Source: CAIVAT01 sp964473485 (lineage in GTDB: Bacteria > Bacteroidota > Bacteroidia > Bacteroidales > FEN-979). Taken from it: a stretch of 64,000 bases of DNA. The translations under genes and the position numbers were made by a program. A model generated the notes under the pieces. That model saw nothing but the letters and a program-made list of their open reading frames with translations. It did no database searches and was not told the DNA's origin. Shown here in pieces: positions 34,955 to 43,120 of the stretch (position 1 is its first letter; the number at the start of each line of letters is the position of its first letter). The stretch is taken from positions 36,611 through 100,610 of the forward strand of contig CAYYPH010000015.1 in assembly GCA_964473485.1 (NCBI GenBank). The letters are read 5' to 3'.

Positions 34955-35650
34955 TCACATGATATTGTCTTTCAACAACATCTGAATACATTTCGCCACC
35001 CCTGTTGTGGCTTTTTCCCTGATCACGGTGAGGTTGCGAATATAATAACCGGGTTCGGCTGCCGGATCGACAAGGAATTTCGGGGCTCTCGACGGAGCAT
35101 ACTGAAGCAATCCGGCAGCAGGGTAGACCTGTAGTGATGTGCCGACCACCACAACCACGTCGGCCCTGCGGATCAAAGAGGTAGCCTCCATGATCAGGGG
35201 GACAGGCTCTCCGAACCAGACAATGTGGGGCCGTAACTGGGAACCCTTTTCGCAGCAATCACCAAGTTTCAGTTCCCATCCATCGAGGGCATAAACAAGG
35301 TCGGGATCGCGGGTGGAGCGAACTTTTTTCAGTTCACCGTGAAGGTGCAACACTTTGGTGGAACCCGCTCTTTCGTGGAGGTCATCAACATTCTGGGTAA
35401 TAATCTGCACATCGAACCATTGTTCGAGCGCCGCCAGGTCGAAGTGCGCTTTGTTCGGTTCAACCTCGTACAACTGCTTCCTGCGCATGTTATAAAAATC
35501 AAGAACCAACTGCGGATCGCGCTCCCATGCATCCGGACTGGCCACCTCCTCAATACGGTATGAATTCCAAAGTCCATCGGCATCGCGGAAGGTTTTAATG
35601 CCGCTCTCCTGGCTTATCCCGGCTCCGGAAATCAAGACTATATTTTTCAT
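34955..35650 (-). CDS. Class III sirtuin-type NAD-dependent deacylase
   Basis: The 231-residue protein has the sirtuin NAD motif 'VLISGAGISQESGIKTFRD' and the catalytic histidine in 'LHLHGEL'. It carries Y53 and R56 in 'FYNMRRKQL', the pair that in SIRT5-type class III enzymes binds succinyl or malonyl lysine. Only C-C at 'GDCCEKG' occurs where other sirtuins have a zinc-binding tetracysteine, so a normal zinc site is not present. The ATG at 35650 is chosen; GTG at 35659 is possible. It is convergent with cutC across the palindromic array. Confidence 0.9.
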   Translation of the reverse strand: MKNIVLISGAGISQESGIKTFRDADGLWNSYRIEEVASPDAWERDPQLVLDFYNMRRKQLYEVEPNKAHFDLAALEQWFDVQIITQNVDDLHERAGSTKVLHLHGELKKVRSTRDPDLVYALDGWELKLGDCCEKGSQLRPHIVWFGEPVPLIMEATSLIRRADVVVVVGTSLQVYPAAGLLQYAPSRAPKFLVDPAAEPGYYIRNLTVIREKATTGVAKCIQMLLKDNIM

Positions 35651-35726
35651 CTGTTTCACAAGGTCCTTTCACCTGTCAGAACGTAGTATCACATGATTAA
35701 AACCGCTTTCCCCGATTTGTTGTTGT

Positions 35727-35777
35727 AAAAAATCCTAAGGCCAGGCATGGTCATCCGGGGTTATAAACCATGCCTGG
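35727..35777 (-). terminator. Rho-independent-like terminator after the NCS2 permease
   Basis: An 11-base perfect inverted repeat (35741-35751 with 35767-35777) begins one base after the permease stop. It is followed on the minus strand, after eight bases, by a run of six T. Confidence 0.65.
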
Positions 35778-35778
35778 G

Positions 35779-37104
35779 CTAAATTTTCCTCTCCTTTGCC
35801 GCGAAAACCTGGTTCAGAATAACGGCCATCAATGTGGAAACCGTCAGGGAGGATGAAAATACCGGCGCCAGCCATGAAGGTACTGTCATAAAAAGCGAAG
35901 TCGTAATATCAACACTCAGCCCGAAGATCATGGAGATACCAATGATGAAGATCATTCGGGTGGTGATCGCGTTGGCCAGGATGATCTGCATTCCTGAGAT
36001 CAGCATGTAGGAGGTCACAAAAACCACGATGGCTCCCATGACAGGTAAAGGCATAATGGTGAAGATGGCGGCGATTTTTGGCAGGAATCCAAGGAAAATA
36101 AAGATCAGTCCCGCACTCCAGGCGATCACCCTGCTGGTAGCTCCTGTTGCAGCCGATAAACCGACGTTGCTTGCAGAGGTATCGGTGGCCACACCCCCCA
36201 GGAATCCGCAGGTAAATACGCTGATGCCGGAAGCCATCAACCCTTTTCCGACATTTTTCAGATCCGGCTCTTTCCAATCGGCATCACCAAGTTTCTGGCA
36301 GGTGATAATATTCCCAAACGACTTCAGGCACTGGATGATGGAAATTAAAATGAACGGCATAAGAAGGGAAAGGTCAAAGGAATACCGGAACATGCTGACC
36401 CCTTTTCCGGGTAGCGAAAAGAGCGGGGTTTCCGACACCTGCTTTATTTCGGCTGACCCAATGTAACCGGCGAGAAACGAAAGAAAGTAGCCTGCAACTA
36501 TCCCGATCAGGACACCATAAAGCCGGATCTTCCCCCTGCCCCAGATATTCAGGCCGATCATGGTACCAAGGGTAATACAGGCGATCAGCAATTTTTCAGG
36601 TTCGATGATGTCGCCGGCATACTCAATCCCTAAAAATTTTGATACACCCAACGGAATAAGGGCCACCCCAACCATCAACACGACCAGCCCTGTGATCTCG
36701 GGAGGAAAAAGCTTCCTGAGTTTCGGGATAATCTGTGCAAATGCCATTTCAGTCAAACCCGATATCATGATCATCCCATGCATAAGTGGAAGCCCTCCCA
36801 GCCATCCCGCTTCGAGAGAAACTGCCATATAAGAGGGGCCGCAAAGGTTGGGACACAGATAACCGGAACCCACCGGCCCTTTTTTGAGTGACTGCAGGAT
36901 CGTTCCAAAACCGGCTGCTATCATTGAGAACGAAACCACACTGTTCACTTCCGGGAAAGATCCGCCGATCTCCTGGACGATCACGACAGGCAGTACCAGC
37001 ATGCTCGACATGGTGAATATATGCTGTAATCCCAGGAGGATGGTGACAAAAAACGGAGGACGGTCATCCACACCATAGATTGTTCCGGGGGGGGCCTTTG
37101 CCAT
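35779..37104 (-). CDS. Xanthine/uracil permease, NCS2 family
   Basis: This 441-residue permease has about fourteen helices. Landmarks are the N-terminal 'LLGLQHIFTMSSMLVLPVVIV' with the NCS2 glutamine/histidine, 'PNLCGPSYMAVSLEAGWLGGLPLMHG', and a C-terminal region after 'TDTSASNVGLSAATGATSR' that matches the conserved NCS2 NxGxxxxTG segment. It should import a nucleobase with protons; the base cannot be told. It lies 12 bases downstream of the Cache lipoprotein gene, so the two are probably cotranscribed, which hints that the lipoprotein may bind a related ligand. Confidence 0.88.
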   Translation of the reverse strand: MAKAPPGTIYGVDDRPPFFVTILLGLQHIFTMSSMLVLPVVIVQEIGGSFPEVNSVVSFSMIAAGFGTILQSLKKGPVGSGYLCPNLCGPSYMAVSLEAGWLGGLPLMHGMIMISGLTEMAFAQIIPKLRKLFPPEITGLVVLMVGVALIPLGVSKFLGIEYAGDIIEPEKLLIACITLGTMIGLNIWGRGKIRLYGVLIGIVAGYFLSFLAGYIGSAEIKQVSETPLFSLPGKGVSMFRYSFDLSLLMPFILISIIQCLKSFGNIITCQKLGDADWKEPDLKNVGKGLMASGISVFTCGFLGGVATDTSASNVGLSAATGATSRVIAWSAGLIFIFLGFLPKIAAIFTIMPLPVMGAIVVFVTSYMLISGMQIILANAITTRMIFIIGISMIFGLSVDITTSLFMTVPSWLAPVFSSSLTVSTLMAVILNQVFAAKERKI

Positions 37105-37116
37105 ATCGCAATATCC

Positions 37117-38049
37117 TTAAATTTTAAGCCAGACAGGTTTTTCAAGCAGGATGGAGGAACCGACAATGTACCCCCGGCCGTTAATGCTGATTTTTCGGAA
37201 ATAAGCCAGTTTTTTCACCGGTTTATTCTCATCGGCACTTTTCGACATATATGAGAGCCAGCCGGAATCCACCCATCTCAACTGGGTGATCATTTCCTGG
37301 ATCACCGGTTTTCCGATCGCATCCTTCATCATCAGGAGATTCCGGCCGCTGAGTCCCGGGAATGAGGGGTCAACCAGCGCTTTACCATTCATTTCAAGAA
37401 TAAAAATGAAGGAATTATAAAAATAGTATTTCCCCGCTTTATCGGTTATAACCGGGATGGCATCAAGACCTTTTTCAGCCAGCAGCCGACCGGCGGAGTC
37501 GACCATGCTTGAAAGAAAGATTTTTTCCATCTTCTGCCGGTAATTCCCGCTACCGATGGCATAAATGTTCCCTTCAGGATCTCTGACCCTCATGATGTAG
37601 GAACTCTTCCACTCGGGATAGATCTCACCGGGCTCCATCCAGAGATAATGGACCCAGCCATGAGGATGGAGGGAGTCTGATGCGATCTGAACGATTTCTC
37701 TGATCATCGGTTTCCCGTTCAGATCTTTTATGCCAAGAATATTCTTCCCGACCAGTTCAGGCGATACCGGATGGAAACGACATACACCGGTAAGGTCATA
37801 AACGAACAGATAACGGTCACCCTTCAACCATTTGCTGCCCTTTTCGCCGAACTCAGCAAATGCCGCCCTACCCTTCAGACTGAATTCAGAGGCGGCATCC
37901 TCTACAAAGGCCACCAGCCTCCTGGTCTCTTCAAACTGATATTGTTCCATGGCTTTCCGATGATCGGTGCATGCAACCATGGCACATGTGAAAATCAGCA
38001 GGTTGACCACAGCAGATCGGCTTGACCAGCGCCGGATCAACCGTTTCAT
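37117..38049 (-). CDS. Lipoprotein with two tandem Cache-like domains
   Basis: The 310-residue protein starts at the ATG at 38049 and has a lipobox ending in cysteine (FTCAMVAC). It contains two homologous halves. The first has 'FHPVSPELVGKNILGIKDLNG', the second 'DPSFPGLSGRNLLMMKDAIG', each followed by a 'GKP(M/V)I(R/Q)E' element. This is the pattern of SMP/Cache ligand-binding modules, so the protein is a soluble or membrane-anchored sensor without a signalling domain. It is divergent from the Cache histidine kinase gene and cotranscribed with a nucleobase permease. The ligand is unknown. Confidence 0.82.
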   Translation of the reverse strand: MKRLIRRWSSRSAVVNLLIFTCAMVACTDHRKAMEQYQFEETRRLVAFVEDAASEFSLKGRAAFAEFGEKGSKWLKGDRYLFVYDLTGVCRFHPVSPELVGKNILGIKDLNGKPMIREIVQIASDSLHPHGWVHYLWMEPGEIYPEWKSSYIMRVRDPEGNIYAIGSGNYRQKMEKIFLSSMVDSAGRLLAEKGLDAIPVITDKAGKYYFYNSFIFILEMNGKALVDPSFPGLSGRNLLMMKDAIGKPVIQEMITQLRWVDSGWLSYMSKSADENKPVKKLAYFRKISINGRGYIVGSSILLEKPVWLKI

Positions 38050-38233
38050 GCCAATTATGCCGAATCTGGTGTATTTCAAGTGACAGGCGAATGAAATCAA
38101 TAAAAGTGATGTAAATATATAAAATTAATTCTGACATAAACAGAAGGTTCCAGTACAACAAAAACGGTTCAACCACTTTTAATTATGTGAAAACGATCTA
38201 AAATCCTCAATTTTGCAAACCAAACCTGCCTCG

Positions 38234-40012
38234 ATGCAAACCTCCCGCTGGTCAATCACCACAAAGCTCCTGCTGCTGTTCCTGGGAACAGGGGTTATCT
38301 CTGTTCTCGTGGTAGGGTCCTATTCGTTTTATTCGGCCCGGAGAGCCCTCATCAACAGGACTATGGACCAGTTGATTTCAGTACGAGCGGTCAAGAAACA
38401 ACAGGTCGAATATTATTTCACCGAGAAATTAAGAAACCTGGATGATTTAAGCAGGAACGAACACTTAAAGGAGCTGCTGAAGAGCAACGTTCATCCATAC
38501 AAAAAAAAGAACGAATCTCAGTCTGCTGAATTTTTAAAAAATTACTATACCGCTTACGGATTCTCCAATCTTTATCTTTTGAAAATCAGCGAAGAGCGTG
38601 TCATTATATCGTGTCCGGGTGAATTTTCCGGACTTGCACTACCACAAGATCTTACGTTCCAGATCAGGAAAACCGGAGAAGCTGCCCTGAAACAAAATAA
38701 AAGTTCACTTTCAGATCTGTTTTTTAAATCGAAAAGTGATACGGTGCCCTGTTGTCTGATCGGTCGCAAAGTTGAAGATAAGAACGGCAACATGGCAGGG
38801 GCTGTCATCCTTGAGATCAGTTCAAACGTGATAAACCGAATCATGCTTCAGGACAACCGTGAAATCGGTTTGGGCAATTCCGGGGAAACCTATCTCATTG
38901 GTCAGGACTTCCTCATGCGGAGCAGATCACGGTTTATCAACAATTCCGTATTGAAGATCATTGCCAGAACGGATGCCACTGAGAAGGCCCTTGCAGGATA
39001 TACCGGGACAACCCTCTCAAAAGATTACAGGGGGATCATGGTGTTCAGCGCCTACGAACCACTCGGGATTCCTGGTCTGAAATGGGTAGTGCTTGCTGAG
39101 ATTGATCTGGAGGAGGCCATGATACCAGTTACCTCATTACGGAACGACATCCTGATTGTTTCGCTGGTCATTTCGTTGCTGATCCTCGGATTTGCCAGGT
39201 TGATCACCAACATGATCACACAGCCGCTGATCAGTTTGAAGACAGCGGCCAGTAAACTCGGGGAAGGCGATTACAATCATGAGCTCAAAGTTGTGTCGGG
39301 TGATGAAATAGGAATGCTGGCCGCAACCTTCAATACGATGTCTACCCAGATCAGGGAGGAGCGCGGAAAAAGGATCCAGGCGTTATATGATGGGCAGGAA
39401 ATGGAACGACGAAGAATTTCGCGTGAATTACATGACGGCTTAGGGCAGAAACTGGTGGGAGCAAAACTACAGATGGAAAATTGCAACAATAACGATATCT
39501 TATGTCTTCAGAAGACTGCAGATGAGACCAAAGAGTGCCTTCACTCCATTGTGGAAGAACTGAGGTTGATATCCAATGATCTGATGCCTGTTTCGCTAGA
39601 CGAACTCGGACTGGAAACAACATTACGGAACCTGTGCAACGATGTTGAAAAACAGACAAATATGGAAGTCGATTCCGACATCAATACCGATGGGATCATC
39701 AAAGGAAATATTGCTGTTTACCTTTACAGGATCGCTCAGGAGGGAATACAGAACATCCTCAGGCACTCAGCGGCAACCCGTTTCTCAATGCAGTTGTTCA
39801 GAAACCGCGACTCCCTGATCTTCCTGCTTGAAGATAACGGGAAAGGTTTCGATCCTGAATCTGTTGTCATGGGCAACGGACTGTCGAACATGAAAGAGCG
39901 GACAAACATACTGGGGGGAACCTGGTCGGTTGAGTCTGTACCCGGCTCAGGTACAACCATCAGATGTAAAATACCGGTTTCTCCGTCGCCTGACTTCACT
40001 GAAGAAAGATAA
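38234..40012 (+). CDS. Cache-domain sensor histidine kinase, NarL-partner (HisKA_3) type
   Basis: This protein of about 592 residues has an N-terminal membrane helix (about 14-36), a long periplasmic dCache-like region up to about residue 300, a second helix (about 304-325), a HAMP domain and a HisKA_3 kinase. The phospho-acceptor is H400 in 'SRELHDGLGQKL'. The ATPase domain has the N-box 'RIAQEGIQNILRHS' and 'LEDNGKGFDP'. It should phosphorylate the adjacent NarL-type regulator. The ATG at 38234 is preferred over TTG at 38213. The downstream Amt and porin genes suggest a nutrient-sensing role, though this is inference. Confidence 0.92.
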   Translation: MQTSRWSITTKLLLLFLGTGVISVLVVGSYSFYSARRALINRTMDQLISVRAVKKQQVEYYFTEKLRNLDDLSRNEHLKELLKSNVHPYKKKNESQSAEFLKNYYTAYGFSNLYLLKISEERVIISCPGEFSGLALPQDLTFQIRKTGEAALKQNKSSLSDLFFKSKSDTVPCCLIGRKVEDKNGNMAGAVILEISSNVINRIMLQDNREIGLGNSGETYLIGQDFLMRSRSRFINNSVLKIIARTDATEKALAGYTGTTLSKDYRGIMVFSAYEPLGIPGLKWVVLAEIDLEEAMIPVTSLRNDILIVSLVISLLILGFARLITNMITQPLISLKTAASKLGEGDYNHELKVVSGDEIGMLAATFNTMSTQIREERGKRIQALYDGQEMERRRISRELHDGLGQKLVGAKLQMENCNNNDILCLQKTADETKECLHSIVEELRLISNDLMPVSLDELGLETTLRNLCNDVEKQTNMEVDSDINTDGIIKGNIAVYLYRIAQEGIQNILRHSAATRFSMQLFRNRDSLIFLLEDNGKGFDPESVVMGNGLSNMKERTNILGGTWSVESVPGSGTTIRCKIPVSPSPDFTEER

Positions 40013-40067
40013 ACCGACCCGGCCCGCAAACGAAACGACCACACCCCAATAACATGCGCACTCACCT

Positions 40068-40736
40068 ATGAAACCAACCATCCGTGTCATACTGGTAGAT
40101 GATCACCAGATCATTCTCGAAGGATTGACCAACATGATCCAGGAGGCCGGTGACATCGAACTTGCAGGATGTGCCACTGATTACCAGCAGGCGCTTGCAC
40201 AGATCAAAGAGAAATCACCCGACGTGGTGATAACCGACATTTCCATACCTGGCCGGTCGGGGATCGAGTTGATCGGCAAGATCCGGGAAAAATATCCCGA
40301 GATCAGGATCCTGGTCCTTTCAATGTACATTTCAGATGATTACATTTTCAATGCGCTGAAGGAGGGTGCGATGGGTTACCTGCCCAAGCAGGAGGCCACC
40401 AAAGCAGAACTCCTGCAAGCTATCAGAACCGTCAACCGCGGTGGCCAGTATTTCTCAGCCAGTATTGCCCAGCAAATCGCCCGATCGTATACACAGGCAT
40501 CGCGAAAAACCGCAGTGATCGATTCCGCCATCAGGGCACACGACCTGACGACCCGCGAGCGGGAAATACTACGGCTTTATGCCAACGGTTTTTCGAACAA
40601 GGAGATTGCCGCACAACTGAATATCAGTGTAAAGACTGTGGAGACCCACAAAAACAACATCATGCAGAAGTTCAATTTCCGAAGTACCGTCGACATGGTT
40701 AAGTTTGCCATCCGCAACAAAATCTCCGAAATCTAA
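40068..40736 (+). CDS. NarL/FixJ-family response regulator
   Basis: The 222-residue protein has a receiver domain with acceptor D57 in 'VVITDISIPG' and a C-terminal LuxR-type helix-turn-helix with 'LTTREREILRLYANGFSNKEIAAQL'. It follows the Cache kinase by 55 bases and is its likely partner. It is a transcription factor; the nearest genes downstream are an outer-membrane protein and amt. Confidence 0.94.
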   Translation: MKPTIRVILVDDHQIILEGLTNMIQEAGDIELAGCATDYQQALAQIKEKSPDVVITDISIPGRSGIELIGKIREKYPEIRILVLSMYISDDYIFNALKEGAMGYLPKQEATKAELLQAIRTVNRGGQYFSASIAQQIARSYTQASRKTAVIDSAIRAHDLTTREREILRLYANGFSNKEIAAQLNISVKTVETHKNNIMQKFNFRSTVDMVKFAIRNKISEI

Positions 40737-40741
40737 GGGTT

Positions 40742-40763
40742 CCCCTTAGACATATCTGAGGGG
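40742..40763 (+). promoter_or_regulatory. 9-bp inverted repeat between the response regulator and the porin-like gene
   Basis: CCCCTTAGA and TCTGAGGGG are separated by CATA, with one wobble pair in RNA. It could be a terminator stem of the regulator gene, although no T run follows, or an operator site before the downstream genes. Confidence 0.4.
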
Positions 40764-40825
40764 CACCACTATTCCTGGTTTCGGGGTAATCACATTCATT
40801 TGCAGGGTCTAAAAAAACCTTGCTT

Positions 40826-41620
40826 ATGAGAAGATTTACACTGATTTCAGCAGCGATCCTGCTCTTTCTTTCAACCTGTTCCTTCGGACAGGAAACATCA
40901 AAGTGGTCAGCCGATTTTCAATTCGGCGCCGATTTTCTTAGCCGGTATATCTGGAGGGGACTTAACCTCGGGGGTGCCGGTCCCAGTATTCAACCAACCC
41001 TGAAACTGAATGTTGGTAATGCGAATCACCTGTTCTCAATCGGAGGCTGGGGGGCCTATACCTTTAGTAATACAGCCAACCAGGAAGCAGACCTGTTTTT
41101 ATCTTATACATTCAAAGGCCTTGTAACACTTACCGTTACCGATTATTTCTTCCCGGGGCTAAACACGGGAAGCAAGGACAAATACTTCTGCTATTCGAAG
41201 GACAGTACAGGTCATGTATTTGAAGGTGCTATCCTGTTTAACGGGACAAAGAAAATTCCTTTCACCTTCATGTTGGCCACCAATTTCTATGGCAACGATT
41301 CGCGCAGGATGAAGCAGGTCAACGACACGACCTTTGTTGAAGATGGCATTCAATACTCTACCTATATCGAACTCGGTTTTAAAAAGACCATCAAAGGAAT
41401 CGATTTCAATGCCTTCGTGGGAGGAACTGTCAATTCACCCAATGCTGAACTGCATGAAACCGGTTACTATGCCAATACAAAGGCAGGCTTCACCAATATC
41501 GGGATCAAACTTTCCAAAGCTATCCAGATAACAGAGAAATTTTCACTGCCGGTTCAGGCAGCGCTGATTGCCAACCCTCTGGATAATAAGTTCTATATCG
41601 TGTTTGGCTTTACTCTTTGA
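40826..41620 (+). CDS. Outer-membrane beta-barrel protein, putative channel beside amt
   Basis: The 264-residue protein starts at the ATG at 40826 with a signal peptide (MRRFTLISAAILLFL to FGQ). The rest alternates amphipathic strands: 'GADFLSRYIWRGLNLGG' near the start, 'TKAGFTNIGIKLSKAI' near the end and a terminal aromatic strand 'FYIVFGFTL'. This matches small 12-or-so-strand porin-like proteins such as the TorF/Gcw_chp type. The gene sits 24 bases before amt, so it may admit ammonium or another small solute across the outer membrane. The strand count and substrate are unproven. Confidence 0.75.
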   Translation: MRRFTLISAAILLFLSTCSFGQETSKWSADFQFGADFLSRYIWRGLNLGGAGPSIQPTLKLNVGNANHLFSIGGWGAYTFSNTANQEADLFLSYTFKGLVTLTVTDYFFPGLNTGSKDKYFCYSKDSTGHVFEGAILFNGTKKIPFTFMLATNFYGNDSRRMKQVNDTTFVEDGIQYSTYIELGFKKTIKGIDFNAFVGGTVNSPNAELHETGYYANTKAGFTNIGIKLSKAIQITEKFSLPVQAALIANPLDNKFYIVFGFTL

Positions 41621-41644
41621 TTATTAATCCTAAAAACAACAAAA

Positions 41645-42862
41645 ATGATTGAAACTGGTTCAACCGGATTTATGCTGCTGGCCTGCAGCCTGGTCATGCT
41701 TATGACACCGGGACTCGCATTGTTTTATGGTGGTCTGGCCACCAAGCGGAACATCCTTGGGATTATGATACAAAGTTTCGTATCACTCGGATGGACCACT
41801 GTTCTGTGGGTATTCTTCGGATATTCACTGTGTTTCAGCGGTGGAGAAGGAGGAATTATCGGGAATTTCGACAAGGCATTTCTGAGCGGAGTTGGAATCG
41901 AATCGATCTACTCCAATGGAAAAATCCCCGAAATAGTATTTATCGCCTACCAGATGATGTTTGCCATCATTACTCCTGCCCTTATCACCGGAGCTTTTGT
42001 AAACCGCGTGAATTTCAAAGCTTATTTCATTTTTCTTACAGCATGGCAGATCCTCGTCTATTACCCGTTCGTGCATATGATCTGGGGTGGCGGACTGCTT
42101 GCCCAGTGGGGAGTTCTCGATTTCGCAGGGGGTATTGTGGTACATGCAACTGCCGGATTTGCGGCCCTTGCCTCGGTCTTTTATGTCGGCGCCCGGGTCG
42201 ATAAAAATTCAACACCAAATTCAATCCCGCTGGTTGCCATAGGCAGCGGCCTGTTATGGTTCGGTTGGTACGGGTTCAATGCAGGCAGCGAGATTGCGGT
42301 TGATTTCGTAACGTCACTGGCATTCCTGAACACAGACATCGCTGCTTCTTTTGCCACAATGGCGTGGCTTTTTGTTGAGTGGACACGCGAGAAGAAACCA
42401 AAATTCGTCGGGTTACTCACCGGGTCCATTGCCGGTCTTGCCACCATCACCCCGTGTGCCGGTTTTGTTCCGCTATGGGCCTCTCCGATCATCGGCATCA
42501 TTGCTGGTCTGCTCTGTTACCTGGCAGTTCAGTTCAAGAACAAGATGAAATGGGACGATGCGTTGGATGTGTGGGGTGTACACGGCGTCGGAGGCGTTCT
42601 GGGAACCATTTTGCTCGGAATATTCGCCTCCAAGGCTGTGAACGGAGCGGGTGCCGACGGACTGATCTTCGGCGGAGGTGAATTTTTATTCAAACAGGTA
42701 GTGGCTGTTATTGGCGCTTCAGCCTTTGCCTTTATCTTCACATACATCATGCTTATCATCATCAATTATATCACCCCCGTGAAAGTTGATGAAACTATGG
42801 AAAAAGAAGGCCTTGATGTTTCGCTTCACGGTGAAAAGGCCTATGACGAAGGTGCTTTGTAA
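41645..42862 (+). CDS. amt: Ammonium transporter
   Basis: This 405-residue Amt/MEP/Rh-family channel has eleven helices. It starts 'GFMLLACSLVMLMTPGLALF' and keeps both pore histidines, in 'VHATAGFAALAS' and 'WGVHGVGGVLGT'. It moves ammonium across the inner membrane. Unlike many amt loci it has no glnK/glnB gene next to it in this window. It is 24 bases after the porin-like gene, in a unit that may be controlled by the upstream two-component pair. Confidence 0.96.
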   Translation: MIETGSTGFMLLACSLVMLMTPGLALFYGGLATKRNILGIMIQSFVSLGWTTVLWVFFGYSLCFSGGEGGIIGNFDKAFLSGVGIESIYSNGKIPEIVFIAYQMMFAIITPALITGAFVNRVNFKAYFIFLTAWQILVYYPFVHMIWGGGLLAQWGVLDFAGGIVVHATAGFAALASVFYVGARVDKNSTPNSIPLVAIGSGLLWFGWYGFNAGSEIAVDFVTSLAFLNTDIAASFATMAWLFVEWTREKKPKFVGLLTGSIAGLATITPCAGFVPLWASPIIGIIAGLLCYLAVQFKNKMKWDDALDVWGVHGVGGVLGTILLGIFASKAVNGAGADGLIFGGGEFLFKQVVAVIGASAFAFIFTYIMLIIINYITPVKVDETMEKEGLDVSLHGEKAYDEGAL

Positions 42863-42945
42863 TCCATCCTGAACACCCTTCGGAAAAAGGAGTCTGCATT
42901 TTTTTCAATTACATTTTGCTTCAGCGGTTTTCGCTGCAATAAGGG

Positions 42946-42971
42946 CCCGGTTGCTGACCAGTACAACCGGG
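42946..42971 (+). terminator. Hairpin downstream of amt
   Basis: CCCGGTTG and CAACCGGG form an 8-base perfect stem with a 10-base loop. It lies about 84 bases past the amt stop and is followed by a T-rich stretch. A weaker CAGCG/CGCTG stem lies just before it. Confidence 0.4.
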
Positions 42972-43120
42972 TTCCTTGTTTATCCGAACATCCCTTCGTG
43001 TGCCTGATTTTTGCTTCGAAAATAAAAGAATCGCATGGGCATTCATGCAAACGAACAGATATACGGCAATCATTATGGACGAGATATGCCAGAATTCTCT
43101 ATCTTCGAAAAAAAATCCTT

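Noticed and set aside
34955..35650. Sirtuin as an antiphage defence gene
   Set aside because: It is a single-domain class III deacylase with none of the usual defence fusions (TIR, SIR2-STAND, Argonaute) beside it.
41645..42862. A PII (glnK/glnB) gene coupled to amt
   Set aside because: None was found on either strand in the flanking sequence, although such pairing is common.
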